Shown piece after piece: positions 1 to 5,389 of a DNA stretch of 6,781 bases (position 1 is its first letter; every line of letters begins with the position of its first letter). The notes beneath the pieces were generated by a model that worked only from the letters and a program-made list of their open reading frames with translations, was not told where the DNA came from and did no database searches. Where the stretch lies: assembly GCA_029262935.1 (NCBI GenBank), contig JAJCYK010000409.1, positions 1 to 6,781 of the forward strand, in the 5' to 3' direction. Both the position numbers and the translations under genes were made by a program. Origin of the DNA: Cytophagales bacterium. GTDB lineage: Bacteria > Bacteroidota > Bacteroidia > Cytophagales > Cyclobacteriaceae.

Positions 1-918
1 GCGAAATTCTTTGAACTCTTAAATGAATATATAGATGGTAATAGAAATAAACTAAGGCAAGGTACACTGAAGCAATTAAAGGCTTTGAAAAGTCATCTTC
101 AGCGCTATGAAAGTTACCGTAAGGCTAAAATTCAATTGGAACTAATCGACAATTCATTTTTAACCGGTTTCGTAAATTATTTAGTAGAAGAAGTAAAGCT
201 AGCTAACAACAGCAGTAACAGTGTGCTAAAGCGTTTAAAGACTTTCCTTAATCATTTGTATACTGAGGGTTACTTGTTGGATCAGAAATACAAGAATGTG
301 AAACCGCTAACCACGGCTAGACAAAATGAAAAAGATATAGTATGCTTGTCTCACGACGAGTTGGAAATTTTAAGGCATTATGACTTATCCAACAATACAA
401 GATTAGATCGAGTCCGTGATCTGTATGTGTTGGGATGTTCCACAGGTCTGCGGGTCAGTGATTTGACAAGACTCTCTCCAAAGCATGTAGTTGATGATTT
501 CATAGAAATCACTACCCAAAAGGACAATGAAAAGCTTACCATACCCCTGAATTATCTCTCTAGAGGAATATTAGACAAGTACGATTACCAAATTCCTCAA
601 ATAAGCTCTCAAAAATTCAACAAATACCTAAAGGAACTTGCCGCATTGTGTGAGTTCAATACTCCAGTTGTAAAAATATATGATCATGGAAACAAGCGTA
701 CTGAAAAGGTTTTTGCTAAACATGAGTTGCTAAGCTCTCACAGCATGCGTAAGACGTTTATAAGTCTGGGAAGCCGTTTTGGTATGAAAATAGAAATTGT
801 GATGAAGATCGTTGGGCACAGCAGCTATGAACAAACTAAGCGCTATCAGGACATAGACAAAGAAGATTTAGCTAAAGAAATGAAAGTTTGGGATCAACCT
901 ATGATGAGAGCGTCTTAA
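1..918 (+). CDS. Tyrosine recombinase / phage-type integrase, 5' end outside the window
   Basis: The reading frame is open from base 1, so the true start lies upstream and 305 residues are visible. Family knowledge: these enzymes cut and rejoin DNA at attachment sites through a covalent 3'-phosphotyrosine intermediate. The whole catalytic set can be seen, counting visible residues: Arg151 in TGLRVSDL, Lys174 in TTQKDNEK, His247 and Arg250 in SSHSMRKT, His273 in IVGHSSYE, and the nucleophile Tyr282 in KRYQDID. The first ~105 residues are the helical SAM-like core-binding region, and the arm-binding domain is probably missing off the edge. The gene is followed by a structured intergenic region and an excisionase-like gene, the usual layout of an integrative element. 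Being complete at the active site, it is probably functional. It is more like an element integrase than XerC/XerD because of its neighbours, though the subfamily cannot be fixed without the N-terminus. Confidence 0.95.
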   Translation, partial: AKFFELLNEYIDGNRNKLRQGTLKQLKALKSHLQRYESYRKAKIQLELIDNSFLTGFVNYLVEEVKLANNSSNSVLKRLKTFLNHLYTEGYLLDQKYKNVKPLTTARQNEKDIVCLSHDELEILRHYDLSNNTRLDRVRDLYVLGCSTGLRVSDLTRLSPKHVVDDFIEITTQKDNEKLTIPLNYLSRGILDKYDYQIPQISSQKFNKYLKELAALCEFNTPVVKIYDHGNKRTEKVFAKHELLSSHSMRKTFISLGSRFGMKIEIVMKIVGHSSYEQTKRYQDIDKEDLAKEMKVWDQPMMRAS

Positions 919-946
919 TCAAAACGCTTCATAGGGTTGATTAAGA
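913..946. terminator. 10-bp perfect inverted repeat across the integrase stop codon
   Basis: TCTTAATCAA (913-922) is matched exactly by TTGATTAAGA (937-946) around a 14-base loop. The left arm contains the integrase stop codon (916-918). No T-tract follows, so a classic intrinsic terminator is unlikely. It could be an RNA 3' end stabiliser or a recombinase or excisionase binding site near the attachment site. Confidence 0.35.
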
Positions 947-1000
947 CCCATAAAAACGATAATTTTACATAAGCAAAGGTATTTGCTACCTTGTGCAGCT

Positions 1001-1067
1001 AAAGCCATGGGATCGGCAAGTTGGACTTCCTTATTGGAGGTCATTCTTGTTAATCCGATGGCTTTTT
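1001..1067 (+). other. Long imperfect hairpin between integrase and excisionase-like gene
   Basis: The segment folds on itself almost end to end. AAAGCCAT (1001-1008) pairs with ATGGCTTT (1058-1065). After a G-G mismatch, GGAT (1010-1013) pairs with ATCC (1053-1056). CAAG (1017-1020) pairs with CTTG (1046-1049). GACTTCC (1024-1030) pairs with GGAGGTC (1036-1042) with one G-T wobble, closing on the loop TTATT. That is about 23 base pairs in four stems. The right side ends in five T residues (1063-1067), so a terminator for the integrase transcript is possible. A structured leader for the downstream gene or a recombination site is also possible. A 6-bp hairpin (AGCAAA 972-977, TTTGCT 982-987) sits just upstream. 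Confidence 0.5.
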
Positions 1068-1121
1068 CGTTCCCATCATACCAGAATCCAAGGTTTTATT
1101 CATTTCTAAATTCCCGAAAAG

Positions 1122-1331
1122 ATGGAAAAAGAATCAAAACCAAATTATCAAACCCGACCATTTCTAAGTTTTAAGCAAACCCAAGAGTTATTGGACTGCA
1201 GCCGATCCTTTATCTACGGTTTAATTAATTCGGATAAACTAAAACCGAAATACATTGGCAGAAAGCCTTATTTCATGATGCATGATTTGGTCTCTCTTAC
1301 TGATAAAGAGCAACCTGGAATATCTGAGTAG
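1122..1331 (+). CDS. Small helix-turn-helix DNA-binding protein, excisionase-like
   Basis: A 69-residue protein. Residues 14-58 (from FLSFKQTQELL to HDLVSL) fit the MerR-like winged helix of the excisionase (HTH_17) class: a first helix over KQTQELLD, a recognition helix over SRSFIYGLINS, then a wing around KPKYIGRKPYF. Family knowledge: such proteins bind DNA next to attachment sites, steer an integrase toward excision, or act as small transcription factors. Its position 203 bases after the integrase supports an excisionase role, which is inference. ATG at 1122 is the first ATG of the frame; GAAAAG just before it is only a weak ribosome-binding match. The next gene begins 6 bases after its stop, so the two are probably co-transcribed. 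Confidence 0.8.
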   Translation: MEKESKPNYQTRPFLSFKQTQELLDCSRSFIYGLINSDKLKPKYIGRKPYFMMHDLVSLTDKEQPGISE

Positions 1332-1337
1332 CATTCA

Positions 1338-2042
1338 ATGAGCTTTCTAGTTGTCCCTGTTGAAGTTATACAATACTCAATAGTTAATAGGAAGATCTAT
1401 CAATTGCAACTCTTTCTATACATGAAAATTTATTCATCAGGTCATTTTTATGACTTTAAAAAAAGAAGAAGTGCAATTGCCCGAGATTTGGGGATATGCC
1501 TAAAAACTCTTAAAAGCCGACTGCAATGGTTGGAGCAAATGCAATGGGTTTTAATGGACAAAAAAAGCGACACCCTAATTGTAAGGGGGTTTCCAAGAAT
1601 CCAAAAGATCACCGGGAATAAAAGTAAGGTTAGATCCGTCATTTATCCTGAGTGGTTCAATTGCTTTAGAGCCTGGGCAGTTGGTAGTGTTATATGTACT
1701 ATGATAAGATGGCAAAAAAGGAGTCGAAGATTGCAAGGGCCAATAAGAAGGGGCTCGAAACCACGCAACTCTTCGACTCCTTACTTTGGACTAGCCAACT
1801 CCGTAATTGCTGAGACCCTAAATTTGTCAATTAAACAGGCTTCCGTTTATAAGCATCTTGCTGCTAAGCATGGATTTGTTTCAATCATAAAAAGATTTGA
1901 TTGTATTTCAGAGAACTATAAGGACAAGCATGCATACATTACCGGAGTGCCTGAAGAATCCCATAGGGTACGCATCATAAGAGGAAAATTAATGCTTCAG
2001 CTCTATGACGAGATAAAGCCTGGGATTGTGGAGTTAAGATAA
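1338..2042 (+). CDS. Uncharacterised protein with two probable helix-turn-helix segments
   Basis: A 234-residue protein with no family I can name. Residues ~43-70 (RRSAIARDLGICLKTLKSRL onward) look like a helix-turn-helix. Residues ~152-185, around NSVIAETLNLSIKQASVYK, look like a second one followed by a short strand (GFVSIIKRF). Between them lies a hydrophobic stretch (AWAVGSVICTMI) and a strongly basic linker (RWQKRSRRLQ, then RRGSKPR). Two DNA-binding modules beside an integrase and excisionase-like gene suggest an element-encoded regulator or replication-initiation-like protein; this is inference from context. The start at 1338 lies 6 bases after the preceding stop, consistent with an operon. 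Its coding sequence contains a long perfect inverted repeat (1718-1782). The middle (residues ~105-148) has odd composition, rich in Trp, Cys and Arg, but the frame stays open throughout. Confidence 0.75.
   Translation: MSFLVVPVEVIQYSIVNRKIYQLQLFLYMKIYSSGHFYDFKKRRSAIARDLGICLKTLKSRLQWLEQMQWVLMDKKSDTLIVRGFPRIQKITGNKSKVRSVIYPEWFNCFRAWAVGSVICTMIRWQKRSRRLQGPIRRGSKPRNSSTPYFGLANSVIAETLNLSIKQASVYKHLAAKHGFVSIIKRFDCISENYKDKHAYITGVPEESHRVRIIRGKLMLQLYDEIKPGIVELR
1718..1782. repeat. Long inverted repeat inside the 1338-2042 gene
   Basis: AAGGAGTCGAAGA (1718-1730) is matched exactly by TCTTCGACTCCTT (1770-1782). TTGC (1731-1734) continues the stem with GCAA (1765-1768) after a one-base bulge at 1769. This gives 17 base pairs around a 30-base loop, all within codons ~127-149. 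Such a stem is much longer than expected by chance in a gene of this size. It could be an mRNA structure, a protein-binding palindrome, or an origin-type hairpin. Confidence 0.6.
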
Positions 2043-2065
2043 AAGAAGCACAGGAAAAAAAGGTA

Positions 2066-2094
2066 AACATATACCGAAGTTATATACTTATGTT
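2066..2094. terminator. Weak hairpin between convergent genes
   Basis: AACAT (2066-2070) can pair with ATGTT (2090-2094), and inside it AAGT (2077-2080) with ACTT (2086-2089). The structure sits in the 50-base gap between the + gene ending at 2042 and the - gene ending at 2093, where a bidirectional terminator would be expected. It is AT-rich and weak. Confidence 0.25.
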
Positions 2095-2677
2095 AATACT
2101 CAATGAATGGACTATCAATATAAGTTGGTTCTGACCTATCTAATTCTCTGAGGAATGACCTTCTCAGACTTTTCCAATTAGCTACAATCTCCTTCCTTGA
2201 AGTATCTCTTCTTGTCTTGCTCAAGACACCATGTCCCAAATCTGAAACTTCATCGTGAATGTTCTTTAGGGATTCAAATGTATATAATCCGATTTCATCT
2301 TTTAATTCATATTTATTCTTATAAACTCCTCTCAATTCATCAATTGTACTTGAAAGTTTCTCTAGGGTGCCCCCGTACTCCTCGGGTGTTGTTGTACCTT
2401 GATGAGTATATTGTATTGCGTTTTGTACTGCTGTTATTAAATTTGTCCACACTTGTTTTAATGATTGCAAGAAGCTTTGTCTCCTTTGAAAACAAAATCC
2501 CAAATATACAGCTGGTATTGCAAAAATAAGAGGAATTAAATCTATATAAACAGTGTAGGTTTCGTTTTCACTTAATGGTTTATCTCCCTTGGAATAAAGG
2601 AACATCGCAAATAAGATGGCACAAAAGTAAAAAATTGAGACAGATGCAAAACGTAGTCTAAATTGTTTTCTAGTCAT
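2093..2677 (-). CDS. Uncharacterised membrane protein with two N-terminal helices
   Basis: A 194-residue protein, not recognised. Residues ~11-28 (SIFYFCAILFAMFLY) and ~44-63 (YIDLIPLIFAIPAVYLGF) are clear membrane segments. The first is preceded by a basic start (MTRKQFRLR) and the second followed by QRRQ, so by the positive-inside rule both ends are probably cytoplasmic with a short external loop. The remaining ~130 residues are mostly charged helix (for example EKLSSTIDELRGVYKN) and should form a cytoplasmic domain. It is the second gene of a leftward pair, 27 bases after the 2705-3097 gene. GGAAG directly abuts the ATG, too close for an ordinary ribosome-binding site. It could be a sensor or effector anchored in the inner membrane, but nothing in the sequence shows an enzymatic motif. 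Confidence 0.75.
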   Translation of the reverse strand: MTRKQFRLRFASVSIFYFCAILFAMFLYSKGDKPLSENETYTVYIDLIPLIFAIPAVYLGFCFQRRQSFLQSLKQVWTNLITAVQNAIQYTHQGTTTPEEYGGTLEKLSSTIDELRGVYKNKYELKDEIGLYTFESLKNIHDEVSDLGHGVLSKTRRDTSRKEIVANWKSLRRSFLRELDRSEPTYIDSPFIEY

Positions 2678-2704
2678 CTTCCGAAAACTGGTTGGTTTAT
2701 GTAC

Positions 2705-3097
2705 TCAATTAAATAAGACCTCACTCCCCGCTGTGCCACTAAATAACAACCCGCTAATTTGCACATCAGCTACTGAGATATTAGAATGTGGTCCACCTGT
2801 TGATATTTTATAATGTACACGAAGCGACTTTGGATCATCTGAATCACCTACAACTTCCTTGTTCAATATTTCAACGCTCCACGAAGCGCTATTACCCGAA
2901 GGATCTACAATATGGGTCATGCCAATATTAACTACCGATCTGGAGGCCTCAAGATCCATGTATGGTGTTTGTATATCGTATACTTTTTCCTCATCAGTGC
3001 CACCTGCAGCCACATAATTAAATGCCATAAATCCGGGGAATATTAATTCTTGATTCATAATATTTCTGGTCGTTTGGTTTGCTCCATATATTGCCAT
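2705..3097 (-). CDS. Uncharacterised beta-rich small protein
   Basis: A 130-residue protein, not recognised. It has no signal peptide and no membrane helix. Its alternating pattern (SWSVEILNKEVV, LRVHYKISTGG, ISVADVQISGLLF) and many Gly, Ser and Asp residues suggest a compact beta-sandwich or barrel. The ATG at 3097 is preferred over the TTG one codon upstream; a later ATG at 3055 (MNQELIF) is a possible alternative. It is the first gene of a leftward pair with the two-helix membrane protein 27 bases downstream, so the two probably share a transcript and possibly a function. Upstream it faces the divergent 3251-3886 gene across about 150 bases, where no convincing TAnnTTTG promoter was found on this strand. 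Confidence 0.65.
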   Translation of the reverse strand: MAIYGANQTTRNIMNQELIFPGFMAFNYVAAGGTDEEKVYDIQTPYMDLEASRSVVNIGMTHIVDPSGNSASWSVEILNKEVVGDSDDPKSLRVHYKISTGGPHSNISVADVQISGLLFSGTAGSEVLFN

Positions 3098-3250
3098 CAA
3101 GATATAACTGTTCTACTTTAACTACAATCACTAGAAAACACCATTTCCCCAGCGGAAAACACCCTTGAGTAGCATTAAACTAGTTAATTAAAGGTATTTA
3201 CACTACAGCTAAGGTTTTGTAAATTGATTTACTATCAAAATCCTAAACTC

Positions 3251-3886
3251 ATGGAATCTTTTACTGAACAAGTCCTTCTAATAGTTATTGAGAACCTTCT
3301 TATTGGTATTTTGATATTAATTGCAGGATACTTTATAAATAAGTTACTGGAACAGTACAAAACCTCGCAAGCCATGAGATCAGAGGTAGCAAAGAAAAGA
3401 GTGGAGGAATTGTCAAAAATCTGGTTAGAGTTTAACAAGATAAAATCAAAACTGGCCTATGCTAACGCGGAAAGAATCATAATTGATCAAGAAGGTATAA
3501 AGTTATTTAACCAGAAAAAACGGCAAGTGGGTAATTCCGAAGATCAATCCATCCGTGATAGTGAAAAGCCAAAAGAAATCAGGGATAAACTCGATAGTGA
3601 TATATTACCAAAACTGAATGCCCTTTTAGAGGACATTATCAATATAGACCAAACCATTAATACCAAACGGTTTTGGCTAGGACAGCAATTGTTCATAATA
3701 CACAAAAATCATCTTTTTGCTCTGAACCAATATATTGAACGTATTAAAACGAATCTTCATAAATGGCCTATGATCGGATCGAATGATAAAAACGAAGATC
3801 CGAATAATTCTGGGACGGAAATTTATCTAGGCACCCAAGCTTACACTGATCAATTGGACATTACTGATATACTGAAACATCTTTAA
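3251..3886 (+). CDS. Single-pass membrane protein with coiled coil, function unknown
   Basis: A 211-residue protein from ATG 3251. The frame extends upstream to a TTG at 3224, but starting at MESFTEQ places the membrane segment in the usual N-terminal position. Residues ~9-29 (LLIVIENLLIGILILIAGYF) form one hydrophobic helix, followed by a long charged helical stretch (~31-75, with heptad-like spacing in SEVAKKRVEELSKIW) and a second helical part around residues 115-170. The C-terminal ~35 residues are polar and probably flexible. The topology (short outside end, long cytoplasmic helical body) suggests an anchor or scaffold; no catalytic motif is visible. It diverges from the 2705-3097 gene and is followed 164 bases later by the YNKTKHNR gene in the same direction, with terminator-like hairpins between them. 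Confidence 0.7.
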   Translation: MESFTEQVLLIVIENLLIGILILIAGYFINKLLEQYKTSQAMRSEVAKKRVEELSKIWLEFNKIKSKLAYANAERIIIDQEGIKLFNQKKRQVGNSEDQSIRDSEKPKEIRDKLDSDILPKLNALLEDIINIDQTINTKRFWLGQQLFIIHKNHLFALNQYIERIKTNLHKWPMIGSNDKNEDPNNSGTEIYLGTQAYTDQLDITDILKHL

Positions 3887-3967
3887 ATACATTGAAGATA
3901 GGTCGGGTTCAGTTCCTATAAGGATTGTTCAGAATCTGCAACTACTTTAAATTTTCAGCCTAAGAAG

Positions 3968-3999
3968 CCGTTTTACGGTTTTTGAATTTTTAAATTCAA
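3968..3999 (+). terminator. Hairpin with T-tract, then an 18-base palindrome
   Basis: CCGT (3968-3971) and ACGG (3975-3978) form a short stem around TTT and are followed by five T residues, as in a small intrinsic terminator for the 3251-3886 gene. It overlaps a second perfect palindrome, TTGAATTT-TT-AAATTCAA (3982-3999), which could strengthen termination or be an operator for the next gene. Confidence 0.45.
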
Positions 4000-4050
4000 G
4001 TTATAGGTCTAGTTTACTAGCCAATTACTCTTTATAAAGTGTTAGAGCAA

Positions 4051-4665
4051 ATGAAACTAAAACCAGGTCAGTACTATCCTAGAATTGGAAGGGGTGGAAT
4101 GCCATTTGGAGAGAATCCCAATCATTTGGCATTACAATCAGGTTTACAAAGCCAGTTACTAATGTTAGAGGAGTTGAATAGAATTTTTACGACGGTTTAT
4201 CCTGACCCTAAAAACACGAGTGCATTTGGACATAAATTTCGTAATCTGTTAATGCTCGCTTGCACCGAATTTGAGTCCCAATGCATTGGAATATTAAAGG
4301 CAAACGCCGTGACTGAAATAGGCAACTACTATAACACCCAAGACTATATAAAGCTTAAAGATCCTCTCAAACTTGATAAGTATAAATTACGACTAAGATA
4401 TTTCCCTAACTATCCACTTATTAAACCTTTCCAGGGTTGGTCCGGATCAAATCCTACAGCCTCTTTAATTTGGTATGAATCATATAATAAAACAAAACAC
4501 AACCGTGAAGAAAACTTCGAACAAGCTTCCCTCAATAATGTTGTACTTGCATTAGCTGGGTGTGCGTGTATAATCCATGCCCAGATTAGAGGTTTTAGCT
4601 ATCCAGAAAGTACAATGTTTGGATCAGGCCTCCTCCAACATTTATTGCAGTTGAAGGGCCGTTGA
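4051..4665 (+). CDS. Uncharacterised family protein with YNxxKHxR motif, possibly HEPN-like
   Basis: A 204-residue protein. I recognise the pattern of a widespread uncharacterised family, without a name: an N-terminal helix with FRNLLMLACTEFESQ (residues ~63-77), a middle DYIKLKDPLKLDKY segment (~98-112), an FQGW element (127-130), and the hallmark WYESYNKTKHNREENFEQAS (~141-160), followed by a hydrophobic helix ending in HAQIRG. Tyr145, Asn146, Lys149, His150 and Arg152 are the conspicuous conserved-type residues. The all-helical layout and polar His/Arg cluster resemble HEPN domains, many of which are RNases in toxin or antiviral systems, but the exact RxxxxH motif is not evident, so this is only inference. 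ATG 4051 is preferred; a GTG at 4039 would add four residues. It stands alone, with terminator-like DNA upstream and 181 non-coding bases downstream. Confidence 0.75.
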   Translation: MKLKPGQYYPRIGRGGMPFGENPNHLALQSGLQSQLLMLEELNRIFTTVYPDPKNTSAFGHKFRNLLMLACTEFESQCIGILKANAVTEIGNYYNTQDYIKLKDPLKLDKYKLRLRYFPNYPLIKPFQGWSGSNPTASLIWYESYNKTKHNREENFEQASLNNVVLALAGCACIIHAQIRGFSYPESTMFGSGLLQHLLQLKGR

Positions 4666-4762
4666 TCAGTGAGGATGACCTATATAAAAAATCAATTAAT
4701 CCACCTTATTGGAGCCCAATTAATTTTCCGTTTAAATCATAGCTGATTACCATCAGACACTG

Positions 4763-4834
4763 ACATTGTAATGTAATCAATATGAATGCAGTCAATTAAG
4801 ATTTTAGTAAATTACATTGTAAATCCACTGTAAT
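4763..4834. promoter_or_regulatory. Cluster of TGTAAT repeats upstream of the SGNPNGRP gene
   Basis: ACATTGTAA occurs twice (4763-4771 and 4814-4822), 51 bases apart. TGTAAT occurs three times on this strand (4767-4772, 4772-4777, 4829-4834) and once reversed as ATTACA (4811-4816). AATGTAAT (4770-4777) and ATTACATT (4811-4818) form an 8-bp inverted repeat. The cluster ends 12 bases before the ATG at 4847, so it may be an operator. No clear TAnnTTTG promoter was found here. Confidence 0.4.
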
Positions 4835-4846
4835 TAACAATATAAT

Positions 4847-5155
4847 ATGCCTTTCCCGAAAGGAACATCTGGTAACCCCAATGGCCGCCCAACAGGTAGC
4901 GAGAATAAAGCCCCAAAGCTTCTAAGAGAGAGAATCTCAAATTTGCTCGAAGACCAGTACCTGACAATTCTTGAGGATTTTCAGGCCCTGTCGCCTAAAG
5001 AACGGGTAGATGCATGGCTAAAGCTCTTAGAATACTCCATACCGAAGCTACAGCGAACTGAGATCAGAAGTTTAACTACCGTGGAGGAACTTTTATCCAT
5101 GCCTCCAGAGGAGCGCCAAGAGCGCCTGATATACCTTAAATCCAAGCTAAATTAA
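4847..5155 (+). CDS. Small SGNPNGRP-motif protein (DUF5681-like)
   Basis: A 102-residue protein. Residues 5-21 carry KGTSGNPNGRPTGSENK, closely matching the KGxSGNPxGRPxGSxNK signature of DUF5681-type proteins, which I associate with phages and mobile DNA, sometimes beside terminase genes. The motif is Gly/Arg/Asn-rich and probably nucleic-acid binding. The rest is helical (KLLRERISNLLEDQYLTI; SPKERVDAWLKLLEYSIP), ending in a charged PPEERQERLIYLKSK segment. No terminase or other phage structural gene is visible here, so its role is unclear. The ATG has no Shine-Dalgarno sequence. Immediately after its TAA, two codons later and in the same frame, a second short ORF begins. Confidence 0.8.
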   Translation: MPFPKGTSGNPNGRPTGSENKAPKLLRERISNLLEDQYLTILEDFQALSPKERVDAWLKLLEYSIPKLQRTEIRSLTTVEELLSMPPEERQERLIYLKSKLN

Positions 5156-5161
5156 GCGACA

Positions 5162-5374
5162 GTGCTACAACTTGATCAAGAATATGACCTATTAGTAGCA
5201 ATATCTCAAGCGGTTGATGCCAAACAGCGGGACCTCAGTATTCTTACCGATCAGGAATTACAAACCATTTTAATCTATCACAATAAGAGAGCCCAAGGTG
5301 AAAAGCTTTCAGAACACGAGGATACTATCATTAGGGAGATTACTCTAAAGATTGAAGGTCACCAAGGCTATTGA
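5162..5374 (+). CDS. Small helical protein, in frame just after the preceding stop
   Basis: A 70-residue ORF starting with GTG at 5162; no in-frame ATG lies near the start. It is helical and charged (EYDLLVAISQAVDAKQRDLS, then LTDQELQTILIYHNKRAQ), with no recognisable domain. It follows the TAA of the SGNPNGRP gene by only two codons (GCG ACA) and uses the same frame. It may therefore be translationally coupled, made by stop-codon readthrough, or be the separated C-terminal part of a formerly longer protein. Protein-like composition and its full use of the gap to the convergent gene argue that it is real, but the GTG start is only the best available choice. Confidence 0.55.
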   Translation: MLQLDQEYDLLVAISQAVDAKQRDLSILTDQELQTILIYHNKRAQGEKLSEHEDTIIREITLKIEGHQGY

Positions 5375-5389
5375 ACTATCTCAATCTTT
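5347..5389. terminator. 9-bp inverted repeat at the junction of convergent genes
   Basis: AAAGATTGA (5347-5355) is matched exactly by TCAATCTTT (5381-5389) around a 25-base loop. The left arm is in the last codons of the + gene ending at 5374 and the right arm reaches the stop codon of the - gene ending at 5389. A shared bidirectional terminator is plausible, though the loop is long. Confidence 0.35.

Noticed and set aside
983..1174. 63-codon + strand ORF between the integrase and the excisionase-like gene, opening with a TTG start.
   Set aside because: It starts with TTG, runs through the hairpin and overlaps the excisionase-like gene in another frame; it probably mirrors the reverse-strand frame and the hairpin symmetry.
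1640..1790. Possible frameshifts in the 1338-2042 gene: other frames give natural-looking peptides (SGSIALEPGQLVVLYVL; MAKKESKIARANKKGLETTQ).
   Set aside because: Three separate one-base shifts would be needed, each restoring the next frame, while the main frame stays open for 234 codons and leads directly into a good helix-turn-helix. The intact frame is the simpler reading.
2197..2529. 110-codon + strand ORF opposite the two-helix membrane protein.
   Set aside because: Leu/Tyr-rich antisense shadow with no start context; the reverse strand gives a coherent membrane protein.
3224..3250. TTG start extending the membrane protein by nine residues.
   Set aside because: ATG 3251 gives a normal N-terminus and places the membrane helix at residues 9-29; nothing favours the rarer TTG.
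3901..3925. GGGTTCAGTTCC resembling a tRNA T-arm, which could mark an attachment site.
   Set aside because: The flanking bases do not form the 5-bp T-stem and no acceptor stem or anticodon arm can be found around it.
4693..4799. Three CAATTAA copies (4693, 4717, 4793) considered as iterons.
   Set aside because: The spacing is irregular and the motif is very common in AT-rich DNA; no replication gene is adjacent.
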